From contig JAYQWG010000003.1 in assembly GCA_038150225.1 (NCBI GenBank), positions 23,394 through 87,393 of the forward strand: 64,000 bases of DNA. Direction: 5' to 3'. The notes under the pieces were generated by a model that saw nothing but the letters and a program-made list of their open reading frames with translations, ran no database searches and had not been told where the DNA came from. The DNA is from Lucifugimonas sp038150225 (lineage in GTDB: Bacteria > Chloroflexota > Dehalococcoidia > Lucifugimonadales > Lucifugimonadaceae). How positions within the stretch are numbered: position 1 is the stretch's first letter; every line of letters begins with the position of its first letter. Shown in pieces: positions 35,326 through 43,833 of the stretch. A program made the translations under genes and the position numbers.

Positions 35326-36258
35326 TTGAATAGAGTGAAACCAAAAATCCGAGTAGGCACACGTGGGAGCGACCTTGCCCTGACGCAAACGGGGCACGTC
35401 GTTGACGCTTTACGCGAGCTTAATCCGGGCGTCGAATTTGAAGTGGTCGTGGTCAAAACGACCGGTGACAAAGACCAGCGCCAGAACATCGAAACCCTCG
35501 GCGTCGGCGTGTTCGTTCGTGAACTCGAAGCCGCACTTCTCGACGGTCGGGTCGATCTTGCTGTCCACAGTTTGAAGGACATGCCGTCGACTCTCCCGTC
35601 GGAGTTCAAGCTCGCTGCGGTACCGCCACGAGAGGATCCTAGGGATGCGATCATTAGCCGCTCGGGTGATTCCCTGGAAGATTTACCTGCCGGCTCACGC
35701 GTGGCTACAGGAAGTGCACGCAGAAAAGCATTGATCAAGTCAATACGACCGGATCTCGAAGTGGAATCACTCCGAGGTAATGTTCCAACCAGGCTTGCAA
35801 AGCTTGATGAAGACGGTGGACCTGACGCCGTAATCCTCGCGACCGCCGGTCTCAACCGCCTGGGCATATCAGAAAAAATATCTGCCCATTTGCCGTGCAT
35901 GGAATTCGTCGCGGCCGTTGGTCAGGGAGCGCTTACAATTGAAGTCCGCGCCGATGATGACGCAACCTTTGAAATCGCGAACAAACTCGATGATGCTGAA
36001 ACTCACGCTGCGGTCAGCGCAGAACGGGCGTTTCTCGATGTCGTTGGCGGGGGATGTTCCGCACCTGTCTCCGCGCACGCAAAAATCACCGACGGACGGA
36101 TTGAAATCTCCGGCTTTGCATCTACCCATGGCGGTTCCAAAGCGATACGTGAACGCATCTCAGGAAACGCCAGCGATGCCATTGAGCTCGGTAAAAAACT
36201 GGGCGAATCATATGTAAAACAAGGCGCCAGGGAGCTGGTCGCCGAGAAGGTCGGTTAA
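35326..36258 (+). CDS. hemC: Porphobilinogen deaminase (hydroxymethylbilane synthase)
   Basis: HemC joins four porphobilinogen units into hydroxymethylbilane. The 310-residue protein has KIRVGTRGSDLALTQTGHVV, VHSLKDMPSTLP, ATGSARRKALIKSIRPDLE, and VGGGCSAPVSAHA. The last holds the Cys that carries the dipyrromethane cofactor. The TTG at 35326 is used here; GTG 35336 is not in frame. It is followed four bases later by cobA-hemD. Confidence 0.95.
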   Translation: MNRVKPKIRVGTRGSDLALTQTGHVVDALRELNPGVEFEVVVVKTTGDKDQRQNIETLGVGVFVRELEAALLDGRVDLAVHSLKDMPSTLPSEFKLAAVPPREDPRDAIISRSGDSLEDLPAGSRVATGSARRKALIKSIRPDLEVESLRGNVPTRLAKLDEDGGPDAVILATAGLNRLGISEKISAHLPCMEFVAAVGQGALTIEVRADDDATFEIANKLDDAETHAAVSAERAFLDVVGGGCSAPVSAHAKITDGRIEISGFASTHGGSKAIRERISGNASDAIELGKKLGESYVKQGARELVAEKVG

Positions 36259-36262
36259 CTAG

Positions 36263-37786
36263 ATGGCTTCTACTGGCTCTGGAGTAGGCAAGGTTTACCT
36301 CGTTGGTGCTGGACCGGGTGATCCCGGACTCATCACCGTGAAGGGACTTGAAAGCCTTCGCAGTGCGGACGCTGTTGTCTACGACCGACTTGCATCTCCT
36401 CGGCTTTTGCTCGAAGCACGACCCGACGCGGAAATGTATGACGCGGGAAAAGGTCGAGATGATCACCGCATGACCCAGACCGAGATCAATGAACTTCTCG
36501 TGGAACTGGGCTCGGCAGGAAAGACGGTGTGCCGACTGAAAGGTGGAGATCCGTTCATTTTCGGACGAGGTGGTGAAGAAGCGATCGACCTTGCTGCTGC
36601 CGGTATCCCATGGGAAGTTGTTCCCGGAATCTCGTCCACCATCGCTGCTCCTGCTTACGCTGGGATCCCTGTGACTCAACGTGGCATGTCGACCTCGGTA
36701 ACCATCGTTACCGGAAGCGAAGACCCAAACAAACCCGATTCAAATATCAACTGGGATGCCCTGGCAACGATCACCGGCACACTGGTGTTCGTTATGGGCT
36801 GGAAGAGCATGAACGATATCGTTGCAGCGCTTACCAGTCGAGGTGTACCAAACGACCGCCCGGCAGCACTTGTTCAATGGGGAACCACCCCACGACAAAA
36901 CACGGTGACTGGTCCCATAAGCGAAATTGTCGAGCGGGGCGTGGAAGCCGGTATTTCTGCACCAGTCGCTCTTGTCGTTGGTGAAGTAACGGGCTTGCGA
37001 GAAGCGCTCGCTTGGTTCGACAACCGCCCACTCTTCGGAAAGCGAGTGATCGTCACCAGGGCACGCTCGCAAGCTAGCAGACTCGTGGCCCAGCTTGAAG
37101 ACCTCGGTGCTGAAGTCCTTGAGTTCCCGACAATAGAGATAGTTCCGGTTGAAGACCCTCGACCTCTCGATGAAGCCCTCAAAAATATTGATAAGTACGA
37201 CTGGTTGATGTTCACCAGTTCCAACGCCGTTCGTGGTCTTGCAGCACGGATGGACGCACTTGGCATCGACTCACGATCTCTGGCGCATTTGAAATTTGGA
37301 GTAAATGGTCCGTCAACAGCTCGTGCTCTGGGTGAAATTGGTATAAAGCCAGACGCGATTCCGAACGAGTACCTCGCAAGTGCAATGATTGATCTACTCA
37401 ACGAACGAGAAATCACGCCCAGGAACGTGCTGTTTCCACGCTCAAGCATTGGTCGAGAAACCCTTGCAAACGGATTGCGCGACATGGGAGCCAACGTTGA
37501 CGAAATCGTTGCTTACTCGACTCAATCCCCCGCCAATACCGGTGAACACATCCGAGCGGCGTACGAACAAGGTGTTGACTACACAACCTTCACGAGCTCA
37601 TCCACAGCACGAAACATGGTCGAGCTTCTCGGGGGTAGCCCTGATCTGATCAACACGAGCAGAACTGTGATGATCGGGCCAATCACTGCCGATACAGTAA
37701 AAGAGCTCGACATAAACATTGATCTAATGTCTCCTGAGCAGTCCATTGCAGGAATCATTGAAGCTATAAAAGCGGATGTTGGTTAG
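36263..37786 (+). CDS. Fused uroporphyrinogen-III C-methyltransferase and uroporphyrinogen-III synthase
   Basis: This 507-residue fusion does two steps. Residues about 8-250 are CobA-type methyltransferase making precorrin-2: VYLVGAGPGDPGLITVKGLE, RLKGGDPFIFGRGGEEA, and PGISSTIAAPAYAGIPVTQR. Residues about 255-507 are HemD, which cyclises hydroxymethylbilane: VIVTRARSQASRLVAQLEDL, WLMFTSSNAVRGL, TTFTSSSTARNMVELLG. With the neighbours it gives a continuous line from porphobilinogen to siroheme. Confidence 0.94.
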   Translation: MASTGSGVGKVYLVGAGPGDPGLITVKGLESLRSADAVVYDRLASPRLLLEARPDAEMYDAGKGRDDHRMTQTEINELLVELGSAGKTVCRLKGGDPFIFGRGGEEAIDLAAAGIPWEVVPGISSTIAAPAYAGIPVTQRGMSTSVTIVTGSEDPNKPDSNINWDALATITGTLVFVMGWKSMNDIVAALTSRGVPNDRPAALVQWGTTPRQNTVTGPISEIVERGVEAGISAPVALVVGEVTGLREALAWFDNRPLFGKRVIVTRARSQASRLVAQLEDLGAEVLEFPTIEIVPVEDPRPLDEALKNIDKYDWLMFTSSNAVRGLAARMDALGIDSRSLAHLKFGVNGPSTARALGEIGIKPDAIPNEYLASAMIDLLNEREITPRNVLFPRSSIGRETLANGLRDMGANVDEIVAYSTQSPANTGEHIRAAYEQGVDYTTFTSSSTARNMVELLGGSPDLINTSRTVMIGPITADTVKELDINIDLMSPEQSIAGIIEAIKADVG

Positions 37787-37795
37787 GTAACCGAT

Positions 37796-38776
37796 ATGAC
37801 CCAGGACCAATTTCAAAACTTACGCCGACTCCGTCGAAACCCGACGTTGCGCGACATGCTGAATGAGAACCGTCTTTCTGCTTCAGAATTCATTTACCCG
37901 CTGTTCGTCGTGAACGGATCAGGAGTTCGAACTCCGATCGAGCCTATGCCGGGTATCGACCAAATGTCGGTAGACATTGCCATCGAGGAAACGCTGCGTG
38001 CTGCTGAAGCCGGGGTGAAATCAGTGCTGCTGTTTGGTATTCCCGATGAAAAGGACTCCACTGGTTCAAAGTCGAGCGACCCAGATGAAGCCGTTCAAAG
38101 AGCAGTCTCAGAGATCAAAAAGGCGTCGCCAGACACTTATGTGATTACTGACGTTTGCCTTTGCGAATACACCGATCACGGTCACTGCGGGATCATCACG
38201 AACAACGATGTCGATAACGATGCGACGTTGCCTCTGCTTGCCCAAACAGCTGTTTCTCATGCAAATGCCGGGGCAGACATGGTTGCTCCGTCAGCAATGA
38301 TGGATGGACAGATATCAGCGATCCGACTCGGACTGAACGAGTCGGGACACGGCGATATGCCGATCATGGGATACTCAGCGAAGTACGCTTCGGCGTTTTA
38401 CGGTCCGTTCCGAATCGCAGCGGAATCAGCGCCCCAATTCGGTGACAGACGTACCTACCAAATGGCTCCGACTCAAGGTCGTGAAGCAATGCGAGAGGTC
38501 GAAGCAGACCTCGATGAGGGTGCTGACCTGATTATGGTTAAACCGGCGTTGGCTTACCTAGACGTCATCAAAGAAACGTCGATGCGGTTCGACATCCCGG
38601 TTGCCGCTTACAACGTCAGTGGTGAGTACTCTATGGTTGCCGCCGCCGGAGCCGCAGGTTGGTTAGAGCGAGAGCGGGCAATGCTCGAAGTTTTGACTGC
38701 GATAAAACGCGCCGGCGCTGACCTGATAATCACCTACAGTGCGATCGAAGCCGCAAAGTTAATCTCCAAGGGTTAA
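37796..38776 (+). CDS. hemB: Porphobilinogen synthase (delta-aminolevulinate dehydratase)
   Basis: HemB condenses two 5-aminolevulinate molecules to porphobilinogen. The 326-residue protein has the first Schiff-base Lys in MGYSAKYASAFYGPFR and the second in LIMVKPALAYLDVI. The metal loop reads DVCLCEYTDHGHCGI with two Cys plus a third in GHCGI, which fits a zinc enzyme. It is the last gene of the operon and starts nine bases after cobA-hemD. Genes for 5-aminolevulinate synthesis are elsewhere. Confidence 0.96.
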   Translation: MTQDQFQNLRRLRRNPTLRDMLNENRLSASEFIYPLFVVNGSGVRTPIEPMPGIDQMSVDIAIEETLRAAEAGVKSVLLFGIPDEKDSTGSKSSDPDEAVQRAVSEIKKASPDTYVITDVCLCEYTDHGHCGIITNNDVDNDATLPLLAQTAVSHANAGADMVAPSAMMDGQISAIRLGLNESGHGDMPIMGYSAKYASAFYGPFRIAAESAPQFGDRRTYQMAPTQGREAMREVEADLDEGADLIMVKPALAYLDVIKETSMRFDIPVAAYNVSGEYSMVAAAGAAGWLERERAMLEVLTAIKRAGADLIITYSAIEAAKLISKG

Positions 38777-38962
38777 CACCCAGCATGTAATTCTTAACTG
38801 CGCCGAGTTGGCTAAAACTCGCAAATGTTTCAACGCGCACTAAATCTTGGGCAACGCGAAAATTCCTTGCGTAAGAATCATTGGTTTGGCGTACGACGAA
38901 TTCGTTTCAAGCCCTCCGCGGGATTTTGATCGTTCGTATGGTGCGCAAGGAGAATACGTCGA

Positions 38963-39393
38963 ATGAGCGAGTTAGTTTCCTCCAAGAATTTGCGAGGGTT
39001 CGCTGCTGAATTTATAGCCTGATTCATTTTTGTGTTTGTTGGAATTGGAGCTGTGGGTGCAGCTATCGGAGCTGGTATCACTCTCGTAAATCCGATTGAT
39101 GGAGCCGGACTCTNNNNNNNNNNNNNNNNNNNNNNNNNNNNNNNNNNNNNNNNNNNNNNNNNNNNNNNNNNNNNNNNNNNNNNNNNNNNNNNNNNNNNNN
39201 NNNNNNNNNNNNNAATCCCGCTCGATCTTTCGGTCCAGCTCTCGTTCATGGCATCTGGGATGACCAGTGGCTCTACTGGGTCGCACCCATAATCGGTGGT
39301 ATCGCAGCGGCAGTGTTCTATGTACTGGTTTTCGGATCTGATGAAGATCGTGACAAGCTCGGCACCATCAACATGGGCACGAGCGACGAATAA
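38963..39393 (+). pseudogene. Aquaporin/MIP-family channel, gapped and with an in-frame TGA
   Basis: Left of the gap the frame encodes the first MIP helix (RGFAAEFIA, stop, FIFVFVGIGAVGAAIG). Right of it comes the second NPA motif, NPARSFGPALVHGIW, and the last helix YWVAPIIGGIAAAVFYVLVF, ending at TAA 39391-39393. The middle of the protein (helices 2-5 and first NPA) is missing, either in the gap or lost. The TGA at 39020-39022 falls in the first helix; GGA (Gly) or TGG (Trp) would fit. A ribosome-binding site (AAGGAG) precedes ATG 38963, so the start looks real. Both flanks are contig ends, where errors are common. Confidence 0.72.
39114..39213. other. Assembly gap (100 N) within the aquaporin gene
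   Basis: A run of exactly 100 N with no repeat on its flanks. A full MIP protein would need about 500 bases here, so the placeholder underestimates the missing length. Confidence 0.95.
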
Positions 39394-39415
39394 ATAACCA
39401 TCGTTGTGCGATACG

Positions 39416-39446
39416 AAACAGCGCTAGATCACTCCAGCGCTGTTTT
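39416..39446. terminator. Bidirectional terminator between aquaporin and sodX
   Basis: AAACAGCGCT (39416-39425) pairs perfectly with AGCGCTGTTT (39436-39445). TTTT follows on the plus side and TTTCG on the minus side. The hairpin arm reaches the sodX stop codon. Confidence 0.8.
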
Positions 39447-39882
39447 ACTTAACCCGCACTCTCGATCTGATCGCTGATCGACGAATCACGCCAAACTTTC
39501 GACTATCAGTCGAATACGCCCGGTTATCACCGAGAACTACGTACTCGTCATCCCTGAGCCACCAGGAATAGCTTTTGTCATCATCGGGACAATATGCGTG
39601 TGGTTCCGAGATGAGATTCCCGTTCACTGTCAGGTTCCCGTTTGTCAGCTCGACTTCCTCTCCGGGTAGTCCAACAACTCGCTTGATGGTCCAGTGACCT
39701 GCTTGCTCCGGATCTTCAATGCGAACTACATCGAAGCGTCTCGGGTGGTTTTTCCGCTGCCCTGCTTTGTTCTCGAGAACCCACGATTTTTCAGAAATAG
39801 TCGGTTCCATGCTCCGTCCCGTGACACGTGTAAGTTGCACAGATAACAGCTCAATCAGCAGGTTTAATAATCGTTGAATCAA
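39445..39882 (-). CDS. sodX: SodX-type S26 signal peptidase for nickel superoxide dismutase
   Basis: This 145-residue S26-family peptidase has a hydrophobic N-terminus (IQRLLNLLIELLSVQL), the catalytic Ser in TGRSMEPTISEKS, and the catalytic Lys in WTIKRVVGLPGEEVEL. The late box is EYVVLGDNRAYSTDSRKFG. Such short peptidases next to sodN remove the NiSOD leader so that His-1 can bind nickel. It is divergent from sodN, which strongly supports this role over general secretion. Confidence 0.88.
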   Translation of the reverse strand: MIQRLLNLLIELLSVQLTRVTGRSMEPTISEKSWVLENKAGQRKNHPRRFDVVRIEDPEQAGHWTIKRVVGLPGEEVELTNGNLTVNGNLISEPHAYCPDDDKSYSWWLRDDEYVVLGDNRAYSTDSRKFGVIRRSAIRSRVRVK

Positions 39883-39934
39883 ATGTCGTGGGTGGTTCGT
39901 GATAAATTTGTCGGGCTAATTTACAGCGGAGGCC

Positions 39935-39954
39935 TGGCACCCGGCGTGGCACCC
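39935..39954 (+). promoter_or_regulatory. Tandem TGGCACCC repeat upstream of sodN
   Basis: TGGCACCC occurs at 39935-39942 and again at 39947-39954, 12 bases apart start to start, in the 125-base region between divergent sodX and sodN. A repeat of about one helical turn suggests an operator, perhaps for a nickel- or oxidant-responsive regulator. No regulator gene is adjacent. Confidence 0.4.
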
Positions 39955-40007
39955 AGAATTTTCCGCCAGAGCTGCGCACCAGAAGGTGCACTTTCAGGAG
40001 AATACTA

Positions 40008-40436
40008 ATGTTCCGAACTATTTCAAGAATTGCAGATCGAGTTCTCCCAATCGGTGTAGCCGATGCTCACTGCGATATTCCTTGTGGAATCTACGACCCA
40101 CGAGATGCCATCCAGGCTGCTCAGACCGTGATTCGAATGACCGAACTCATCGAGGGGCTAGGCGCTCCATCCAGCGTTCAGGACCACAACTCTTTCGCCC
40201 GATACGTTGCAGTCAAAGAAGAGCACGCCAAGAAAGCCAAGGACGACATCCTCGTTATCTGGACCGACTACTTCAAGCCTGAGCACCTGGCAGCACACCC
40301 GGACCTTCACACCAAGGTTTGGGAAGCATGCAAGCTCGGCTCGCAGGTTAAGCAGCACGTCGACATGGATGCAGCAGTGAAGTTTAAGGCCGCCCTCGAA
40401 GAGATCGGCGAAATCTTCGCAGACACCAAGAAATAA
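40008..40436 (+). CDS. sodN: Nickel-containing superoxide dismutase
   Basis: NiSOD dismutates superoxide in a small four-helix subunit. The 142-residue precursor contains the nickel hook HCDIPCGIYDP at residues 21-31, so a 20-residue leader (ending GVADA) must be cleaved to expose His-1. The His-1, Cys-2 and Cys-6 ligands are all present. AGGAG precedes the ATG by 7 bases. It is flanked by its processing peptidase gene on the opposite strand and by a strong terminator. Confidence 0.97.
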   Translation: MFRTISRIADRVLPIGVADAHCDIPCGIYDPRDAIQAAQTVIRMTELIEGLGAPSSVQDHNSFARYVAVKEEHAKKAKDDILVIWTDYFKPEHLAAHPDLHTKVWEACKLGSQVKQHVDMDAAVKFKAALEEIGEIFADTKK

Positions 40437-40456
40437 TCGACTTCTAAACGCAATTC

Positions 40457-40488
40457 AGGAGCAGGTTTCGACCTGCTCCTTTTTGTTT
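40457..40488 (+). terminator. Intrinsic terminator after sodN
   Basis: AGGAGCAGGT pairs perfectly with ACCTGCTCCT around a TTCG tetraloop (40467-40470), followed by TTTTGTTT. Confidence 0.93.
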
Positions 40489-40554
40489 AACCGTTGCTAT
40501 GCTGCGCCCGCGCACCCGGCCGCTGCGAATATGTAATCCTGAGGAACCTGTCCA

Positions 40555-41607
40555 TTGCACATCTACGAGCTAGACACCCCATCCGTCGTTATTGATGTCG
40601 ACGTTCTGGAGAAGAACATCCAGACAATGGCTGTTCATTGCAAGTCTGTCGGAATTACTCTCAGAGGTCACACTAAGAGCCACAAGAATCCTGAAATAGC
40701 AAAAATGCAGGTGGCTGCCGGATCGCAGGGAATCGTGTGCCAGAAACTTGGCGATGCCGAAAACATGGTTCGAGCCGGACTCGACAACATCTTGATGACT
40801 TACAACATCGTGGGGCGACACAAGGTCAGGCGACTTTCTGAATTGGCGCGTCAGGCAAAAATGACCGTAACTGTCGATTCACTGGCAACAGCACAGGGGA
40901 TTTCCGCGCAGGCCGCACAGGACGGTGTGACGGTCGGCGTTCTTGTTGAAATCGACAGCGGTGGAGGACGGACCGGTGTTCAATCACCAGCTGCAGCGGA
41001 AGAGCTAGGCAAACAGGTTTCGAAATTACCTGGACTGGAACTGCGCGGTCTGATGACCTACCCGAGTTTCATTGAGTCAAAGGCAATTACTGACGAAGCC
41101 ATCCAACGATTCAAAGACGCTGGACTCCCGCTCGATATCATCAGTGGTGGTGGAACAGGGCACGAGCAGCAGTCGAAAGACCTCGGATTTACTGAGCATC
41201 GAAGCGGATCGTACGTGTACGAAGGGCTCAGCCGAATAAAAGGCCGTGGTGACGGCAGCGATCTCTCGCCGGATCGATGTCCGTTACGCGTCGTGACCAC
41301 AATCGTCAGTGTGCCGACAAATGACAGGCTAATAATCGACGCGGGTATGAAAACCTTCAGGTTGTTCCCTGATATGCCGTACGGCTACATCATCGAAGAT
41401 CCTTCACTGAAGTTTTCAGGAATGTCTGTCGAACACGGACACATTGACTCTTCAGGTTCCGCAAATACTTACTCCGTTGGTGACAAACTCACTGTGATTC
41501 CGACCTACCAGGAAGGTGTAACGAACCTACACGACGAAATCGTATGGATGCGAAATAACGAGGTAGAGCGAGTTTGGAGAAACGAAGGTCGCGGCAAAGT
41601 TAAATAA
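40555..41607 (+). CDS. DSD1-type PLP enzyme (D-threonine aldolase/D-serine dehydratase family)
   Basis: This 350-residue fold-type III PLP enzyme has TPSVVIDVDVLEKNI, the PLP Lys region RGHTKSHKNPEIAKMQ, and ISGGGTGHEQQ for phosphate binding. A C-terminal D-serine dehydratase-like domain follows. In characterised members the C-terminal metal site is a His-x-Cys or His-x-Asp followed by NLHD. Here it reads IPTYQEGVTNLHDE, so Tyr and Glu replace the metal ligands. It may act on a different D-amino or hydroxy-amino acid. The TTG at 40555 begins the conserved IYELDTPS. It converges on the long minus-strand array. Confidence 0.82.
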   Translation: MHIYELDTPSVVIDVDVLEKNIQTMAVHCKSVGITLRGHTKSHKNPEIAKMQVAAGSQGIVCQKLGDAENMVRAGLDNILMTYNIVGRHKVRRLSELARQAKMTVTVDSLATAQGISAQAAQDGVTVGVLVEIDSGGGRTGVQSPAAAEELGKQVSKLPGLELRGLMTYPSFIESKAITDEAIQRFKDAGLPLDIISGGGTGHEQQSKDLGFTEHRSGSYVYEGLSRIKGRGDGSDLSPDRCPLRVVTTIVSVPTNDRLIIDAGMKTFRLFPDMPYGYIIEDPSLKFSGMSVEHGHIDSSGSANTYSVGDKLTVIPTYQEGVTNLHDEIVWMRNNEVERVWRNEGRGKVK

Positions 41608-41634
41608 AAAAGAGTCGGAGCGCTACTCCGACTC
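41603..41634 (-). terminator. Intrinsic terminator of the pxp-oad-prp array
   Basis: On the minus strand GAGTCGGAG pairs with CTCCGACTC (plus positions 41626-41634 and 41612-41620) and is followed by TTTTTTATTTAA. It lies 25 bases after the cupin stop. On the plus strand it may also weakly stop the DSD1-type gene. Confidence 0.88.
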
Positions 41635-41658
41635 AATTTGTCTTAGTTGCACGGGTAC

Positions 41659-42021
41659 TTATTTCTTGAAAAACACGACGTCGTCGGAAATGTATTCCTC
41701 GCGAATTGGCGACCAAATATCCAGGGCGACACAGCCGTTCTCGGTGGCGACCACGCGATGCGGAACATTGCCCGGGATGACGTAATGGTCACCTGCCTCT
41801 AGCAACTGTTCATCGTCACCAACGTAGAACCATGCCGCGCCTTCAAGCACCCGACCGCACTGCTCGTGCGGGTGATCATGCTTGGGTACCTCGGTGTTCG
41901 GCTCTATGTCGATGATGCCCATCATTATTTTCTCGCCCCAGATCAGGCGAGCGAACACCCCGGGTAGTAGCTCTCGCTTCTCGACATCGTTCTCGCTGTA
42001 GAAGTACTGGTCAGGCAGCAT
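41659..42021 (-). CDS. Small cupin-domain protein
   Basis: This 120-residue single-domain cupin has the metal-ligand pattern of motif 1, VPKHDHPHEQCGRVLEG, and motif 2, GDHYVIPGNVPHRVVA. It starts five bases after the ThDP-enzyme stop and ends the array. It could bind a metal and a small carboxylate, or act as an isomerase or dioxygenase; nothing in the sequence decides. Confidence 0.78.
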   Translation of the reverse strand: MLPDQYFYSENDVEKRELLPGVFARLIWGEKIMMGIIDIEPNTEVPKHDHPHEQCGRVLEGAAWFYVGDDEQLLEAGDHYVIPGNVPHRVVATENGCVALDIWSPIREEYISDDVVFFKK

Positions 42022-42026
42022 TTTAG

Positions 42027-43706
42027 TTACCCGTGAGATCCCAGTTTTCGGTTGATTGCAGCCTCGGCTACCGGGCTGATAATCTGCTCGATGTCGATAT
42101 TCACAAGCGCAGGTCCGTCGTAGGCAAATGCACGACCAATCGCACCTTCAAGGTCTTCTGCACGAGTAACGTGCTCACCGTGTGCACCAAGTCCTTGCGC
42201 CATCACGTCGTAGCGAGTTGGCAGGAGATCGGTCCATACAGGACGTCCGTACAAACCCTTCTGGATCTGCCAGTCGATGCCCCATATCGAGTTGTTTCCG
42301 ATGAACATTTTTACCGGCAGGTTGTGTCGAACCATCGTGTCAATTTCCATGCCGTTGAAGCCAATCGAGCCATCACCGTTAGCGAGTACGACTTTCTTCC
42401 CGGGCAGCGCCACCTGTGCCCCAAGGGCATAAGGCAGAGCAACGCCGATCATTCCAAAGCTCGAGACGTTGTGGAATCGGTATGGTGCATCACGCCTGAT
42501 AGAAGCTCGCAGGAAGTGACAGTAGTCGCCACCGTCGAAAGTTACGTGAGTGTCATCGTCGATGAACTTCTGCAACGTGTTTGATACGTGCATCGGATGC
42601 ATCGGGTTTTCGACTTTGCCAAGTGCTTCGAGATCGCTGAGCCACTGTTCGTGAGTTGATCGAATTGCGGCAATCCACTCCGTCGGTTCGTTCCAGGATT
42701 TCTTCGACGCTGAATCAGCAAGCTGAGTAACAATCGGCCCCACATCGCCAACAATTCCGACCGCAGCAGTCCGGGCCCGTGCGACCTGCGCAGGTGAAGG
42801 GTCAACAACGATGAACTTCGTGCTCTCGCCAAATGGGGGTGTTCCGCCGAATCCGAGCGTGTAGTCAAGCTTCTTACCCAACATCAGCACTACATCCGCA
42901 TCTCGTACGTGTTGGACAGCCGGGTTTAGCGGTTGGTATCCGAGACCCATCGAATAGTCATGTGAGTCTGGGATAAGCGCCCGTGCAGAGTCCTCCGATA
43001 CAAACGGAATCTTCATTGTTTCTACAAGGCGTTGGACTTCAGAAGGCTCAGCCGTAGCTCCGGCTGACGAACCAGCGAAAATAATTGGCCGCTGTGCCGA
43101 GTTCAAAATCTCAATCGCTCGGTCAACCTGAGCAGGATCGCCAAGCACCTGAAGCGGTGTGCCGTACTCATTTGGTGCGTACCGAGCTGCTTCCGCATCG
43201 TCTACTTCAGCAGACTGAAAGTCATGTGGGATCGTCAGGTGTACCGGTCCTTGTCGCCCGCTCAGGGCCGTTCGGAAAGCAAGTGCAACATATTCCGGGA
43301 TTCGTGCAGGGCTTGGTACCTGCCACGCGCCCTTTGTAATCGGCGCTGCAGCCCCTACCTGATCGAACTCTTGCATCGCGCCTCTGCCGAGATTTGGCGA
43401 CTCGGCAGAACCAGAAATGTTGATGAGAGGTGCTTCTGAGTGAAGGGCGTTCGCCAGCGCTGGAAGTGCGTTGGCGTGACCAGGTGTGGTCGAGAGCATT
43501 ACAGCTCCCCGGCGCAATATGCGGGAATAGGAATCAGCGGCGTGTGCTGCTCCAGACTCGTGCCTGAAATCGATCATTCGCAGTGGCGCGTCGAACATCT
43601 GGTCGAGCATGTGCAGGATATGGTCTCCCGCTATACCAAATACGGTGTCGACCCCTTCTGCACGAAGGGCACGAATTAGTAGATCACTTCCGGTCGTTTT
43701 AGCCAT
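42027..43706 (-). CDS. Thiamine diphosphate-dependent enzyme (acetolactate synthase/decarboxylase-like)
   Basis: This 559-residue enzyme has the three-domain layout of the acetolactate synthase group. The N-terminal pyrimidine-binding domain carries the cofactor-activating Glu in IDFRHESGAAHAADSYSR. The middle domain (about 185-330) follows, then the C-terminal pyrophosphate domain with GDGSIGFNGMEID and NNSIWG. It probably cleaves or condenses a 2-oxo acid or acyl-CoA; oxalyl-CoA decarboxylase, 2-hydroxyacyl-CoA lyase and sulfoacetaldehyde acetyltransferase are relatives. Its place after prpB-prpC-prpD and a TauE-type exporter suggests 2-oxo acid catabolism. Confidence 0.78.
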   Translation of the reverse strand: MAKTTGSDLLIRALRAEGVDTVFGIAGDHILHMLDQMFDAPLRMIDFRHESGAAHAADSYSRILRRGAVMLSTTPGHANALPALANALHSEAPLINISGSAESPNLGRGAMQEFDQVGAAAPITKGAWQVPSPARIPEYVALAFRTALSGRQGPVHLTIPHDFQSAEVDDAEAARYAPNEYGTPLQVLGDPAQVDRAIEILNSAQRPIIFAGSSAGATAEPSEVQRLVETMKIPFVSEDSARALIPDSHDYSMGLGYQPLNPAVQHVRDADVVLMLGKKLDYTLGFGGTPPFGESTKFIVVDPSPAQVARARTAAVGIVGDVGPIVTQLADSASKKSWNEPTEWIAAIRSTHEQWLSDLEALGKVENPMHPMHVSNTLQKFIDDDTHVTFDGGDYCHFLRASIRRDAPYRFHNVSSFGMIGVALPYALGAQVALPGKKVVLANGDGSIGFNGMEIDTMVRHNLPVKMFIGNNSIWGIDWQIQKGLYGRPVWTDLLPTRYDVMAQGLGAHGEHVTRAEDLEGAIGRAFAYDGPALVNIDIEQIISPVAEAAINRKLGSHG

Positions 43707-43833
43707 GGCTGTTGAAGTTTCCTAATCAGCGCTCAAACGTTCGGAGCGCACATTCGTTTCGAGGTTAGAAAGATTAGCACCGCTGCGAATCGATTCACGT
43801 CGAAATCGCAGCGGTTTGCGGCTGCTAGTGAAT

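Noticed and set aside
31226..39393. TGA read as a sense codon in this organism
   Set aside because: Many intact genes here end in TGA (for example hpnC, hpnD, prpC), and TAA and TAG lesions also occur.
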